NCBI GenBank assembly: GCA_963082975.1
Contig: OY720346.1
Coordinates: forward strand, 29,010,720 to 29,074,719
DNA: 64,000 nucleotides
Source of the DNA: Labia minor
Lineage: Eukaryota; Arthropoda; Insecta; Dermaptera; Spongiphoridae
Direction: 5' to 3'
In this document: positions 22,074 through 32,520 of the stretch, piece after piece
Position numbering within the stretch: position 1 is the first letter of the stretch
Layout of the letters: each line of letters begins with the position of its first letter
The notes under the pieces: model-generated
What the model was told of the DNA's origin: nothing
Seen by the model: only the letters and a program-made list of their open reading frames with translations
Databases searched by the model: none
Translations under genes and position numbers: made by a program

Positions 22074-23435
22074 TTATTCGATAATACTCGCACAAGGTAA
22101 CAATTTTTTTAAATCTCGACACTTATCTCCAGGATTTATATTAGATTCCAAGGTCCCATATTTAGTAGGTTTGTCCTTTATTCTAATGTTCAATGTATGA
22201 AGGCGAAAGTTATTTTTAAATATACTAAAATCAATTTTAATTTTTGTGCCCACAAAAATTAATTGATATAATGTTTTACATTGAAAAATGTATGGAAGTA
22301 CTTCATTACATATTAATGAACAATCATACAAAGATAAAATATTTAATTTTTTTATTTTATGGATATCTTTTAGATCACTATATTTTAATAATTTACATAA
22401 TTCTAATCGGAGATCTGTTAAATTTTCAAACTGATTAAGCATTTTCAAGGCATTTTCCTGGACATTTTGGCAATTGTATATTTTCAAATTTGTTAATGGT
22501 AATTTTTTTTCAAGGAACACTTTAACTAGTCGTTCTGTAAATGATTGAATTGCCGCAAGCGTTAGTTTTTTCAATTTACGTAATGGTGCAATTTCAAAAT
22601 AACTCATGAGAATTTCTTCTGGGCCGTTGTAACAGATATTTAGGTGTTCTAAATTTTCTAATTTAGACAAATAAGATGGCCAGGTTTTATTTTTATCACG
22701 CAATTGAATATTTAATTTTCTTAAATTATTTAAGTTACCTATTGTTTTCAAGGATTTAATACTTGCATGTGTGTATAAATATAATGTTACAATTTTGTTG
22801 ATATTCCTAAACAATTTATGAGTTAGTTTCGATGCATGAAACGTTTTTAAATTTGGAAAAAAATATTTAATAGCCCATAGAAAAATACCATAATTTGGTA
22901 AATACTCATTTATTTCGATATCGATTTCTTCTACCTTATTGAAAGTAGGACAATTTGGCAATTTACCTTCTTCTATAAGACATTTCAAATTTTTTAGATC
23001 TTTTATTATTTTATTGCGTTTTCTAGGATTGATAACCATTTCAAAATTAATTTTTTTTAATCGTGGCATGGGAAAATTTTTTATAAACTTAATTAAAAAT
23101 TCATAATTCAACTCACATACATTAACAGTTTCTATTAATAAATAGAATCGTCCAAAAAATTGTTCAGCGTAGAAGGAATCCCGACCGACCAATGATTTTG
23201 GAGGTAAAGAAGAGACAATCCCAGACTTTTTAATCACATGGTAATAATATGGATCTTCACTAAAAATAAGCAATTGTTGTATTGTTGAATATTGAAGAAT
23301 ATTACCTACTAATTCTTCCGGTAATCTGCTCATATGTTGATGTAATTCTTGATCACAAGTATAATTAGCAGTTGTTTCATTTACAGAAGACAGCTTCTCA
23401 ACAGAATGGTTGGTTTTCAACTTTTTGGATGGCAT
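22074..23435 (-). CDS. F-box/leucine-rich-repeat protein, copy 1
   Basis: An intact single-exon frame of 453 codons. Residues 1-30 are polar with a basic KKLK patch. Residues 33-72 fit an F-box (RLPEELVGNILQYSTIQQLL), the module that binds Skp1 in SCF ubiquitin ligases. From about residue 125 there are irregular leucine-rich repeats of the LxxLxLxxC type (for example LENLEHLNICYNG, LTDLRLELCKLL, LNILSLYDCSLI), expected to form the substrate-binding surface. A substrate-adaptor role is inferred from the domains. Compared with copy 2 (46135-47532), residues 1-131 are identical, then 41 residues differ over 322. The frame ends early: GAA-TAA here is GAA-AAA in copy 2, removing 12 C-terminal residues. 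The gene lies in an inverted duplication ended by a Helitron terminus at 21057. The start ATG is the first in frame and shared by both copies. Confidence 0.9.
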   Translation of the reverse strand: MPSKKLKTNHSVEKLSSVNETTANYTCDQELHQHMSRLPEELVGNILQYSTIQQLLIFSEDPYYYHVIKKSGIVSSLPPKSLVGRDSFYAEQFFGRFYLLIETVNVCELNYEFLIKFIKNFPMPRLKKINFEMVINPRKRNKIIKDLKNLKCLIEEGKLPNCPTFNKVEEIDIEINEYLPNYGIFLWAIKYFFPNLKTFHASKLTHKLFRNINKIVTLYLYTHASIKSLKTIGNLNNLRKLNIQLRDKNKTWPSYLSKLENLEHLNICYNGPEEILMSYFEIAPLRKLKKLTLAAIQSFTERLVKVFLEKKLPLTNLKIYNCQNVQENALKMLNQFENLTDLRLELCKLLKYSDLKDIHKIKKLNILSLYDCSLICNEVLPYIFQCKTLYQLIFVGTKIKIDFSIFKNNFRLHTLNIRIKDKPTKYGTLESNINPGDKCRDLKKLLPCASIIE

Positions 23436-23790
23436 GATTAAAAATCAAAAACAAAACAAATTGTAAAATACACTCAGCTAGCAAGAGTGCTAATGTTGAC
23501 TTGGTGAGATGAAGAGAGCAAATGATAACTGAAGGAAATTGAGGGTGGCGTTTAAGTCGAAAAAAGGTGTGTCGAAAGAGGCAACCAATCAGAAGACCCG
23601 TTAAGTAAGAATAAGAAGAGGGGAGTTCGAAACTTTTTTCTACCTCCCTATTATATTTGAAGTGAAACTTCTTTAGCGGCGTCCTGACATTTGGTTGAGA
23701 ATGGAGAGTGAATTGAAAAATTGAAATTTCGTAACGCGTTACGAAACGCAAGAGAGAAAAAAGATATAGATATAACGAGTGAGAATGAGA
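23436..23790 (-). promoter_or_regulatory. 5' leader and proximal upstream region of F-box copy 1
   Basis: The 225 bp next to the ATG are shared with copy 2, with about three substitutions and one 6-bp indel. They include a pyrimidine-rich stretch and ctgattggttgcctc, which holds a reverse CCAAT box. Farther upstream the two copies diverge completely at aatataataggg. A 117-codon frame continuing upstream (23398-23751) overlaps the gene start in another frame and is not accepted as a gene. Confidence 0.45.
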
Positions 23791-23935
23791 TAGCCTCTAT
23801 CTCCGACTCTCTTTTGTGCGGTGTTTCGTTTTTGAGAGAGAGGCTATCTGGGTCTTTCTTTTGTCCGGTCTTTCGTCTTTGAGAAAGAGGCTATCTGCCT
23901 CTTCGTTTTGTGCTGTCTTTCGTTCTACTACGCTC
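23788..23935 (-). repeat. Three tandem degenerate units upstream of F-box copy 1
   Basis: Three units of about 45-60 bp each carry an a-g-gctatct core and a cttttgt-c-gt-tttcgt block (for example gagagaggctatctgggtct, gagaaagaggctatctgcct). They are GC-richer than the flanks and absent upstream of copy 2. Confidence 0.6.
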
Positions 23936-23958
23936 TCGCTAGGTCCAAAGTCCACGGC

Positions 23959-23968
23959 GCGCATGCGC
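23959..23968. promoter_or_regulatory. NRF-1/Ewg-like palindromic site
   Basis: GCGCATGCGC inside cggcgcgcatgcgcgg is an exact match to the core bound by NRF-1 and insect Erect wing, frequent in animal promoters. It lies about 520 bp upstream of the F-box copy 1 ATG in a locally CpG-rich patch. Function is inferred from the motif only. Confidence 0.4.
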
Positions 23969-24309
23969 GGTAGTACGTTGACGCGGAATAATATTTCTCA
24001 GCTTCTACTGGGTCAAAGAATAAAAATTAGTATGACTTATGATCAAAAGAGGGCGAGATCTCCACCTTGTCCAGTAGATATCGCAATTAAATACAATTTG
24101 AATTTAAATATATATTAATTTCAAAATTTGCCTAAACATTTATAAAAATAAATATACATATGAAATTTGTTATTTTTTTTTAATATTAAAAAATATTTAA
24201 TTTGAGATTAATTATATGTAAAAAGATCAACTATCAAATAGATTCAAACTTTTATTTTCTTTGATTAGATTATAATTAAATATTATTTATATTATTTAAA
24301 AATTATTAT

Positions 24310-24859
24310 TAAATTTAATTAATTATAAATTATAAATAATAAATAATAAATATTAAACCAGCGCATGTTTGGCTTTTTGTTGATGGCACCACGTCACGTG
24401 TTGGCGCGTGAGATTTGCAGTGTTAAAAAATTAATTCTGGTAATTTCAGCTAATCAATCAAGCTGAAATTCTATATATAGCAGTTTTATACAATTATTAA
24501 TCATGTGAAAAATTATCAAACATATATCTTTATTTTTACGGTCACTTTAGAGGAAAAAAAATCAAAACGTTGTAGGTAATGACCCTCTTCCGGTTGAGCT
24601 ACATTTCTCAAAAGTTGATAGAAAACTATGAATTTTGAATAATGTCCATGTACCAAATTTCATCATTCTAGCTCAAAACGTTTTTGCGTAATCTTGCCTA
24701 CATACACACACACACACACACACACACAGACACACACACACAGACATTTTTCTCAACCTTAGTGAAAATGATTCAGGAACCTTCAAAAAGTATAAAAACA
24801 TCAAAATCTCAACATCGAAAATTTTCGTGATCGCAATACTATCTCTGGCGAGATAGTAA
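24310..24859 (+). mobile_element. Helentron-like element family 1, 5'-truncated copy
   Basis: Contains ccagcgcatgtttggc, the cacgtcacgtg block, ctatatatagcag, a (CA)n tract at about 24701-24740 and the 3' end ctctggcgagatag. The 5' hairpin and the TATCTCGC repeat are absent. Otherwise it is nearly identical to 39663-40252, so both are fairly young. Confidence 0.75.
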
Positions 24860-24945
24860 AAAATGATTCATTATTATTGGATTTGGCTGGTAATATTAAT
24901 ACCTGAGACACCGAGCTCGCTCTACCCTTTAAAAAATATTGATAT
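24860..24945 (-). repeat. Short dispersed repeat (agctcggtgtc family), copy 1
   Basis: The reverse complement contains agctcggtgtctcaggtatt and attaccagccaaatccaat, matching two tandem copies at 34856-35206. No coding capacity. Confidence 0.6.
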
Positions 24946-25227
24946 ACAATTCTTTAATTATTTATTACAATTATTAAATGTATTAAATAATATTTTATTG
25001 AAAAAATATTAAAAATTATAAAACTATCTAAAACTTAATTAATAAAAGAACAATGAATAAATAAATCACGAAAATAGATAAAAAAAAAATGCACGCGGCG
25101 AGTTTCGATCCTTCGAACTCGGGGAGTAAAAACAATTGTTCTTACTGCTGGTCTATGATATTTTGATAATTACAAAGATATTTTTACCATCTTTCAAAGA
25201 CATTTATTTGTTTTGTTGTTTTTTTTT

Positions 25228-25665
25228 GAGAGAGATTAATAAATATATATATATTTTATTAAAAATAAATATTTTTAATTTTATTTCGAAATTAAATAAT
25301 GAATTTTAAAATATTTTAAATATAAAAAAATGTTAATACAATATCATTTAAAAAAAAGCGGGATTAATAAATATATATATATATTTTATTAAAAATAAAT
25401 ATTTTTAATTTTATTTCGAAATTAAATAATAAATTTTAAAATATTTTAAATATAAAATTTCGAAATTAAATAATGAATTTTAAAATATTTTAAATATAAA
25501 AAAATGTTAATACAATATCATTTAAAAAAAAAGCGGGATTAATAAATATATATATATATTTTATTAAAAATAAATATTTTTAATTTTATTTCGAAATTAA
25601 ATTATAAATTTTAAATTATTTTAAATATAAAAAAAATATTAATACAAAATTAAAAAAAGGCGGGA
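25228..25665 (+). repeat. Tandem AT-rich repeat with GCGGG motif (repeat C)
   Basis: Three successive units of about 140-170 bp share gattaataaatatatatat, attttatttcgaaattaaat and a poly-A tract running into gcgggatt or gcgggagt. Inverted, interspersed units occur at 33421-34700, and a related module is inside repeat B. A (partial) duplication inside unit two shows slippage or unequal exchange. Confidence 0.75.
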
Positions 25666-25968
25666 GTAAAATTTCAAAATGGATGCCATTTACGTCACCC
25701 ATATATAATTTTCAATTAAGAAATTAATAATGAAGCTGTAAGTTTCAAGAGATGTAATCAATAAAACTCAATTTTTCTTTATAAATACTATATCTAGTGT
25801 GAATTTGAAAAAAATCGTTAGAGCGGTTTTTGAGAACCAATGGTTATAGATAAATAGATAGATATATACAATTTTAGCTAGCATAATAAGATAAGATATA
25901 TATCGTGAAATAATTAAAATTCTCAAGTCAAATATACAGCGTGCACGCATACCGACGCATGTAATTGT
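25666..25968 (+). repeat. Unique end of repeat C
   Basis: Contains cattattaatttc-type sequence and the tail ttttagctagcataataaga, matching the reverse complement of 33421-33660. The conserved sentence-like blocks (gtgtgaatttgaaaaaaatc, ttttgagaaccaatggttat) resemble the interiors of non-autonomous Helitrons, but no clean terminus was defined. Confidence 0.5.
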
Positions 25969-26538
25969 GTGTGTGAACATGGTCGGCGATTCACACGCCA
26001 ACACATACAGTTATGTGCGTCGATGACCATTCACGTTATTTATCCGAATCTCAACATTACTTTAACACTACTAAATCAATTTAAAATTATTATTGCATTT
26101 AAAACTGCTTTTCTCTACTCCACAGATTTCACTAGGCCGAAAAAAAATAACGACCAAAATTTAGACGATATTATTTATTTCATACACCTTTCACTACTGG
26201 TTTATAGCCACACAGGTGCTAATGCACTTGAACGAGGCGAAGATAAAATCCCTCTAATTCTCGGGGGAGATTTTAATGTAAATTTTGGATCTGATGATTC
26301 GTTGCCGTTGATCAACTTTCTTCGAGAAACATTTGGTCTGCTTATAAATAACGATCCCAAGGAATCAACAACAAAATCTGGAACTACAATAGATGCTGTT
26401 TTTACACGTTATATAGAAAATATCGAATCACGAACATATATATCTTATTTTAGTTATCACAAGCCATTAATATCAGTATTACCAATTGAAGCACCAACCG
26501 ACAATAGTACAGGCAATGTAGATATGATGATAGAGTAG
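25969..26538 (+). pseudogene. Endonuclease (EEP) domain relic of a Helentron-type transposase
   Basis: In a 189-codon frame, residues 88-171 match the C-terminal half of an exonuclease-endonuclease-phosphatase fold. They carry GDFN (residues 100-103), the TTIDAVF motif with Asp142, and SYHKPL with His164, all expected catalytic positions. This version, with the downstream SYFSYHKPL pattern, resembles the endonuclease attached to Rep/helicase proteins of Helentrons. It also resembles LINE endonucleases, but the LINE in this window gives no link to it. The N-terminal half of the domain and any Rep/helicase are missing, and the first 80 residues look like random AT-rich translation. It is therefore a fragment, though the domain part has no internal stop. 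Confidence 0.65.
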
Positions 26539-26720
26539 ATAATAATAATAATAAAGCGAATATTTGTTACGAAAATTTTATACTGTTATATGTCTTTCGA
26601 AATGATCCCTTTATTTTTCTCTATTTCTCTCTCACTCACACTCTCAACTAAAATTTATCTTATTCTCTAGATTGTAAGAAGTTTCACTTCCGCCACGTGT
26701 ACGATGCTGCACATTTTGCT
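26539..26720. other. Spacer between endonuclease relic and repeat B
   Basis: A short unassigned stretch holding an AAT run near 26540 and a CT-rich run near 26620-26645. No gene. Confidence 0.5.
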
Positions 26721-28115
26721 TTTTTTTCAATATTTTGATTTTATTAATTGTTTATCTCTCTTTGTAAAGACGAAATTATAACTTTAAAATGATTTTAAAT
26801 GTAATCATTAAAAAGTCAGAAATTATAATTTAAAAAAATCAAAATTGTTCATAAAAAATGCCTTTTTATTTTTCCTAATACATTTACCGTGTATATAATA
26901 TATAGCGATTCTTTATTTCATTAGATTGAAGATTATTTATTAGTAATTCATTTAATAAATATCTAATCGTTATTTGAAATTTATTTAATTATTATTTTAG
27001 AAGTTATGATGCTTATTCCAAATTTAATTCGCAGCAAGGAACATTCGATCAGTTAGTTAGTTGGAGGGGAGCGACCTGAACATTTTTCCCAACTTCTTAT
27101 TTAAACGGATTTTAATATTATTATTATTATTATTATTAATTGATGTATTATATTTGCATCCCGCCTCGTTTTTTTATTAGATATTGTATCAATATTTTTT
27201 AATATTTAAAATATTTTAAAATTTTTTAATTAATTTCAAAATAAAATTAAAAATATATTGATATAATTTTTGCTAGTATAATAAGATATGATCTAATGAA
27301 ATATATTTATTTTTATCGTCAATTTACAATGTGTCATTTATTATATTATTAATTTGTGAAATGATTACAAATTTTATGTAAAATACTTTCTCTATTCATT
27401 TATATGAAAAATAATACATATATACTTAATATTTAATATTGAATATATTTAATACTAGAATCAACCCTTGAATATTTCTTTTAAACAAGCGGACTATGGA
27501 CATCTGTAATATTTATTTTTAATGTTTTGACAAGGTCCCATTTGTTGTTTTGTTCTTTTATTCTTTCATTTTCAAGTAAACAAAATTAAATTGTATTCAA
27601 TTGTATAATTTGACTATTTAAATAATATATAATTTATAATTTAATTTAATCAAAATTTTCTTTCTAAATATATGAGGTTTGTGATAAATTCATTGTTTCA
27701 TATATTTTCTAAATAGACTTTAAAATTTCATATAATTCTTATACCAACTTTTGCTACAACCTAATCTATACTTTAGAAATCTTTTTTCTAGAACTGGAAC
27801 ATGTCTTTTGTATTATCTATTGAGAAAGGTAAGGTTTGAAAAGGGCCTTTTGTTGTATTGTTTCACCTTTTTAAGTAAACAAAATACAAACAATACCTAC
27901 AAGTTAAAAATAAATAGTTTCATAGATTTTTCAAATTCCTGAAATACCAACCATTGTGTGCAAGTGACAGATATAGAGATGGCCAAAATCTTGAATTCTA
28001 TCAACATCTGAAGAGATTGCCACGTGATATGATAAATATTTTTAAAAATCATTATTTCTTTTTAGTTCATTCCAGACGGACAATTTTTATAAAAAAAGAA
28101 ATTATATTTTATGTA
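26721..28115 (-). repeat. Repeat B, copy 2 (inverted), with an empty Helitron site
   Basis: Reverse-complement copy of repeat B, also carrying the 45 bp (agagataaacaattaataaa and following) that copy 1 lacks. At its outer end it reads, on the minus strand, ctaatttatta directly followed by tacataaaat. In copies 1 and 3 a Helitron terminus CTAG directly precedes tacataaaat. This copy therefore preserves the unoccupied A/T insertion site next to B. Confidence 0.85.
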
Positions 28116-28367
28116 TAATAAATTAGAAATATTGTTGTTTGAAATTATGAAAATATTTATTAAACTCAAAATAGAAAGTTCCCCATATGCTTTTGTGGCC
28201 CTCTCTGCCCCTCCTGGGGGTCGGTCCTATTGTGAATCAGTGGAGTAGATTTTTGCTTTTATGATGGTATGGAAAGTTCTTTATATTATGTATAATATTA
28301 TAAATGATTTCTCTTGTAATTACTTCGTATTAAAAACAAACTTCCAAGTTTAAACAATTTAGACCAC
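28116..28367. other. Unassigned spacer
   Basis: AT-rich with one GC-richer patch (ggccctctctgcccctcctgg, 28198-28218) that shows no clear splice sites or long frame. It may be an old repeat end. Confidence 0.4.
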
Positions 28368-30907
28368 GGATGCACAGCCTGCAGCCCGTCCTTGATTTTT
28401 TAAGAGCCTCAAGGAAATAAATCGGTCTATATATATTTAATTAAATATTAATTAATGGTAATAAATAGTAAGTAAGAACATAACAATCTTTTTTTGTGTA
28501 TTTTTTACTTAGAGTTTAGATACTTAACTGAGAACTGAGAATATAGAACTATCAACTTAAATAGATGTATAAGGCAATAAGAAGATACACTACGTGGGTT
28601 GCCTTTTATATTTCGGGATTGAACAACCCTAGTGATGCAATCTGGCAACTGACAGCTCTATAGTAAAGTTTGATATTTTTTAGGTTATACGTACTCAGAA
28701 CGTTTGGACCAGTTTTGACATACGAGCGCTATTTGTGTTGTTAAAAGTAACTTAAAAGAAACCATTGATGCTGTGCGCCCATTGTATTACATGATCGTCC
28801 TGTGACCTATCGTTAGATTCAGACGAGCTTAGGCATTAGTGGGGCCAGTATACATTCAATTGCATTCTTAAATATTCTAAAAAATTTAATCAATCGGATG
28901 AGATAGGTTGATAGGCCATTTCAATTACTCGATAACAACGCGACCACAAATTTTTGTCACTCTATATATACAAATATAGAATATTGTACAAAATATAATT
29001 AATCAAAATTTTGTGTTTTACACCATGCATATTAAGCCGTCTCCACACATGCGGTGTTTGTCAAATAACGAATATTTACGAAATACCGAGCACCAAGTTT
29101 ATGTGCTTGTATTGAATATTCGTCTTGTTAATATTATTAATATATAAACATAACATCCTTAATTTGGTTAACCTCAAAAGCACATTCACTACCAGTTATG
29201 CCAACCTCACAAACAAAAATTTCCCTTTCAGCTAAGAAATACTTGACTATAAGCGACCATTCCGCGAAATTTTTGACCCTACCTCGTATGTATTATTGTT
29301 TTACCTTTACCCTGTAGCTGCTGATTTAATTGGTTTAATTTTTCAGTAACATCACAGAAAAAAGCAAGATCGAGAAGCCAATCTTGATCATTTAATTGCG
29401 GATATGAATCACCTTTAGATTGTAAATATGAGGTTATTTGTGGCATAAGTTCTCTAAATCTTGCAAAAAATGTAGCACAACTTAACCATCTTACATCAGT
29501 ATGAAGTAACAGTTCATTGTGTTCTTCACCGCATTCATTCAGCAAAGCGCGAAACTGACGACGTGACAAACTTTTAGATCTTATTGAATTTACAATTTTA
29601 AATGCAACATCCATAACATGATTGAATTTTAACACTTTTGAACATAATATTTGAGTATGTATGATACAATGATAGTCAATAAAATTTGGAATCTCATCAT
29701 CACCTTTACACAAAGCAACGAAGCCACTTTTGTTGCCAATCATTGCTGGAGCCCCATCAGTGTTTATTGGTACCAACTTGATTGGAAAATTTGTTCGCGC
29801 AATATAATTTTTAAATAAATCAAAGATATCTTGACCTCTTGTGCGATTATGCATTGGAATAATAGTTAATAATTCTTCTGAAACCAACATATCATCGAAA
29901 ACCATTCGAATAAAAACACATAATTTTACAGTACCGATATAGCCCGTAGATTCTTCAAACTGCAGTGATAATAAAACGCATTTATTAATGTTTTCATGTA
30001 AAATGTCTTCAAGATTTCGGCTCATTCCTTCTGTTCTACGCATAACTGTATTTCGCGATAACGACATATTTTTGATTGATGTCATTATTTCAGATTTATT
30101 TTTAAAATTCTAAAACAATTCTCCAGCTTTAATGAATGCCTCTTTCCATATTTCCCCATCTTGAAACGGTTAATCAAAGTTTCAGCAACTTTGAATGAAG
30201 CAATCGTAGCTGCCTTCGAATTTGTATTGTATTTTGAAAAATTATTTTGTTGTGCAGTTATTTGTGCCTTCAGTTGTTACTCTTTTGCTTTTCTTAACGC
30301 AGTGCCACGTGGATAATCTTCTCCGTAATTTTTATAATTTGAAGATAATGTCTTTTAACGTTTTCTTTCTTAGACAAAGCTACTGTTGCATTGCAAATAA
30401 AACAGATACATTTATCTTTCATCATAGTAAAGAAATAATCTTCTTCCCATTCACTGTGATAATGATACGTTTTTTTCCGGCTTGTACTTGGATTATTCAT
30501 TCTAAAATAATAGGGTTAAATATTATTTTAGAATTTACCTACTAAAGATATTATTACGGAATATTTAAAACAATAACTAACATACTTATTTCTGTTCGCT
30601 ATCACTGACTGTCACTTTACAATCTCTCTAACACACACTGATACTGATATGCGCCCTGACTATGTTCGCTACAGAGAAAAAGCAAGTTGAGACACACGGC
30701 CACACAGCTACCATCTGATTACTACATTGTTTATCTTATCAGGATAAATATAAACAGTATGTGTATGTTTCACAAATAATTTATTATTGTAAGATTAAAT
30801 TATAGAATTAAGAATTTCAAACATTTATTTAAATTAGAAAAGATTGTTCAACTTTGGCTTCGCGGGCTACTTTTAAAGCCTTTGCGGTCGACTTGTTGGC
30901 CATCCCT
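28368..30907 (-). mobile_element. Degraded hAT transposon
   Basis: The end at 30907 reads on the minus strand cagggatggccaacaagtcg, a standard hAT-like terminal repeat. The opposite end near 28368-28400 (cacggatgcacagcctgcag) is a weak partner. The interior holds a transposase pseudogene at 29279-30500. No clean 8-bp target duplication could be found, so the exact left boundary is uncertain. About 900 bp between 28368 and 29278 do not encode recognisable transposase and may include another insertion, for example the unexplained block at 28590-28800. Confidence 0.6.
29279..30500 (-). pseudogene. hAT transposase with BED finger (ZBED/GTF2IRD2-like), inactivated
   Basis: The minus strand starts MNNPSTSRKKTYHYHSEW and has a BED-type zinc-finger half (CICFICNATVAL with Cys pair, then KKENVKRH). 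A frameshifted stretch with stops follows (about 30290-30090). Then 268 codons of transposase core run to 29279. Visible catalytic features are NTDGAPAMIG with the second Asp and the CIIHTQILCSK motif typical of hAT. The first catalytic motif, usually QFDEST, reads QFEEST, so the Asp appears replaced by Glu. The C-terminal region with the final Glu and dimerisation part is missing. The overall type is the one widespread in arthropods and vertebrates. Clearly non-functional. Confidence 0.82.
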
Positions 30908-31073
30908 GTAATAAAGGATTAATTAAACAAACACAAGCATGAAAAAAATTATAATATATCAACAAAAGTCAAACTGAAATACAAAACTGAGCACTAGTAC
31001 CATGCGGTGCCAAAGGAGTCGTTGCTCTGAGCCGCCAATTTTAATTAGATATAACTGTTTACAATATCTAGGG

Positions 31074-31257
31074 CAGCGGTGGGGGAACCGGGGTAAATTA
31101 CCCCAAATTCAAATTATTTTCAAAATTATCATGGGAGGCTATAATAGGAAAGATCCAAAAAAGAGGAGAATTCGTGTTTTTGTTCTTCACCATGGGGTAA
31201 TATCAACTTACACAAAAATATTTTAGGGTAATGATTAAAAAAGTTCCCTGACCTCTG
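31074..31257 (-). mobile_element. hAT-type MITE, copy 2
   Basis: Starts cagcggtgggggaaccgggg and ends ttccctgacctctg. The flanks atctaggg (31066-31073) and atctagag (31258-31265) match at 7 of 8 positions. It is inverted relative to the copies at 1815 and 60591 and shorter by internal deletion. The 74-aa plus-strand frame 31002-31226 crosses its left boundary and is a chance frame. Confidence 0.8.
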
Positions 31258-31447
31258 ATCTAGAGTTTTATACTTTGTAAATATTTAAAACTCCTGTTTA
31301 ATTAACGAATATTTGTAATTCTTTTAACAGGTATTTATTTGTAATTGAAATATTCTTAAATAATGTAAATAATGTTTAATAATTTTAATGATTTTTGTAC
31401 TTTCTCTTTTGACAGAATAACATTTCGTAAAAATTACATCTTTAAAT

Positions 31448-32123
31448 TAGGGCTTACAATACCGAACTAAAATCTGAATACCGGTATTGGTATTTAAAAT
31501 TTGAAATACCGGGATACTGGTATTAATACCGGTATTATTAATAATAAATTTACTAGCTATATTTCTTCTTACCTCAGTTGTTATATTGACTTTTTAACAA
31601 ATAATATATGAAATCCAATAAATATTGTTCTGAAATGAGTAGATATTATTTATTTTATTACATAGAGAGAGAGAGTAGGAGTAGATAGATACAAAAAAAC
31701 GTGCAAGTAAAATAAAGTAAATATTAAATTCTATGTTATATTTTACATATAATAGGCTCGTATGGTATTATATAATTAAAGAATTAAATAAAATTAAACA
31801 AGTAGAAAATATAAAAATATAAATTGAAAGTATTTAATATTAATAACTTGCGTTTTGTTTATTAAAGTTTGCTCTTAAAAAACATAACGAATCAAGCTTT
31901 TCATCATCAAGCGAGGACCAAATTTTCGTACAAAAATAACCAGCGGCCGAAAAAGCTCTTTCTGATTCTACACTTGTGGGCACTATTGTCATTAAAAAAT
32001 CATACACATTTTGTAAATTCGTAATACCAAAATACCGGTATTTTTATATAAATACCGGTTTTTAATACGGGACAAAAATCGTCCCGGATCCCGGTATTCG
32101 GGATCCCGGTATTGTAAGCCCTA
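31448..32123 (+). mobile_element. hAT-like element TAGGGCTTAC, complete copy
   Basis: 676 bp with terminal inverted repeats TAGGGCTTACAATACCG and CGGTATTGTAAGCCCTA. The 3' flank is attacatt followed by LINE sequence (cctccaagtatccct). The same octamer precedes the 5' end of the other copy at 15183-15190, again in LINE sequence. The subterminal parts repeat taccggtatt. No transposase, so it is a MITE. The copy at 15191 is about 97% identical over the shared part. Confidence 0.85.
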
Positions 32124-32131
32124 ATTACATT

Positions 32132-32520
32132 CCTCCAAGTATCCCTATTCTGAGCTCATCCAACTCCTACTTTCTCCTATCTCTCTCAGTGTCCTTGTTC
32201 TTCCAAGCGGACTTTTCCCAATCGGTCTCCCCACAAATATATTTTTCGCTAGTCTATCATCACCCATTGTTGCTAAGTTTCCTGCCTCTCGCAACTTTCT
32301 TGATTTGATTGCAGATGCATAGAGGTTATTCAATTCTTTATTATGCAGTCTCCGCCTTTCTCCAGTGACCTCATCTTTCTTTGGCATATAAATAAGAAAA
32401 TAAATAAGAATCCTGTTTTCAAATACTCTAAATCTGCTCTCGTCTCCCAGGGTCATAGACCATGCCTCACATCCATATTTTGACAAAATAAGCATGCAAG
32501 ATAGCTGTCGTTACCCGACC
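32132..32520 (-). pseudogene. LINE reverse-transcriptase fragment
   Basis: Minus-strand frame with GCEAWSMTLGDESRFRVFEN, a 9-residue disruption, then KKDEVTGERRRLHNKELNNL and the tail LGRTRTLREIGES, characteristic of the C-terminal end of this LINE's protein. It follows the hAT-like element directly. Degenerate at its 5' side near 32495-32520. Confidence 0.78.

Noticed and set aside
22244-22438. Antisense frames over the F-box genes (also 47132-47326)
   Set aside because: Shadows of the sense coding region, conserved only because the genes are.
23398-24118. 117-codon minus and 100-codon plus frames upstream of F-box copy 1
   Set aside because: They lie in the leader and tandem-repeat region, differ between copies by frame-breaking indels and have no domain.
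25095-25160. tRNA-like sequence with gttcgaaggatcg
   Set aside because: B-box match is shifted, there is no A-box at the right distance, and the stems do not pair.
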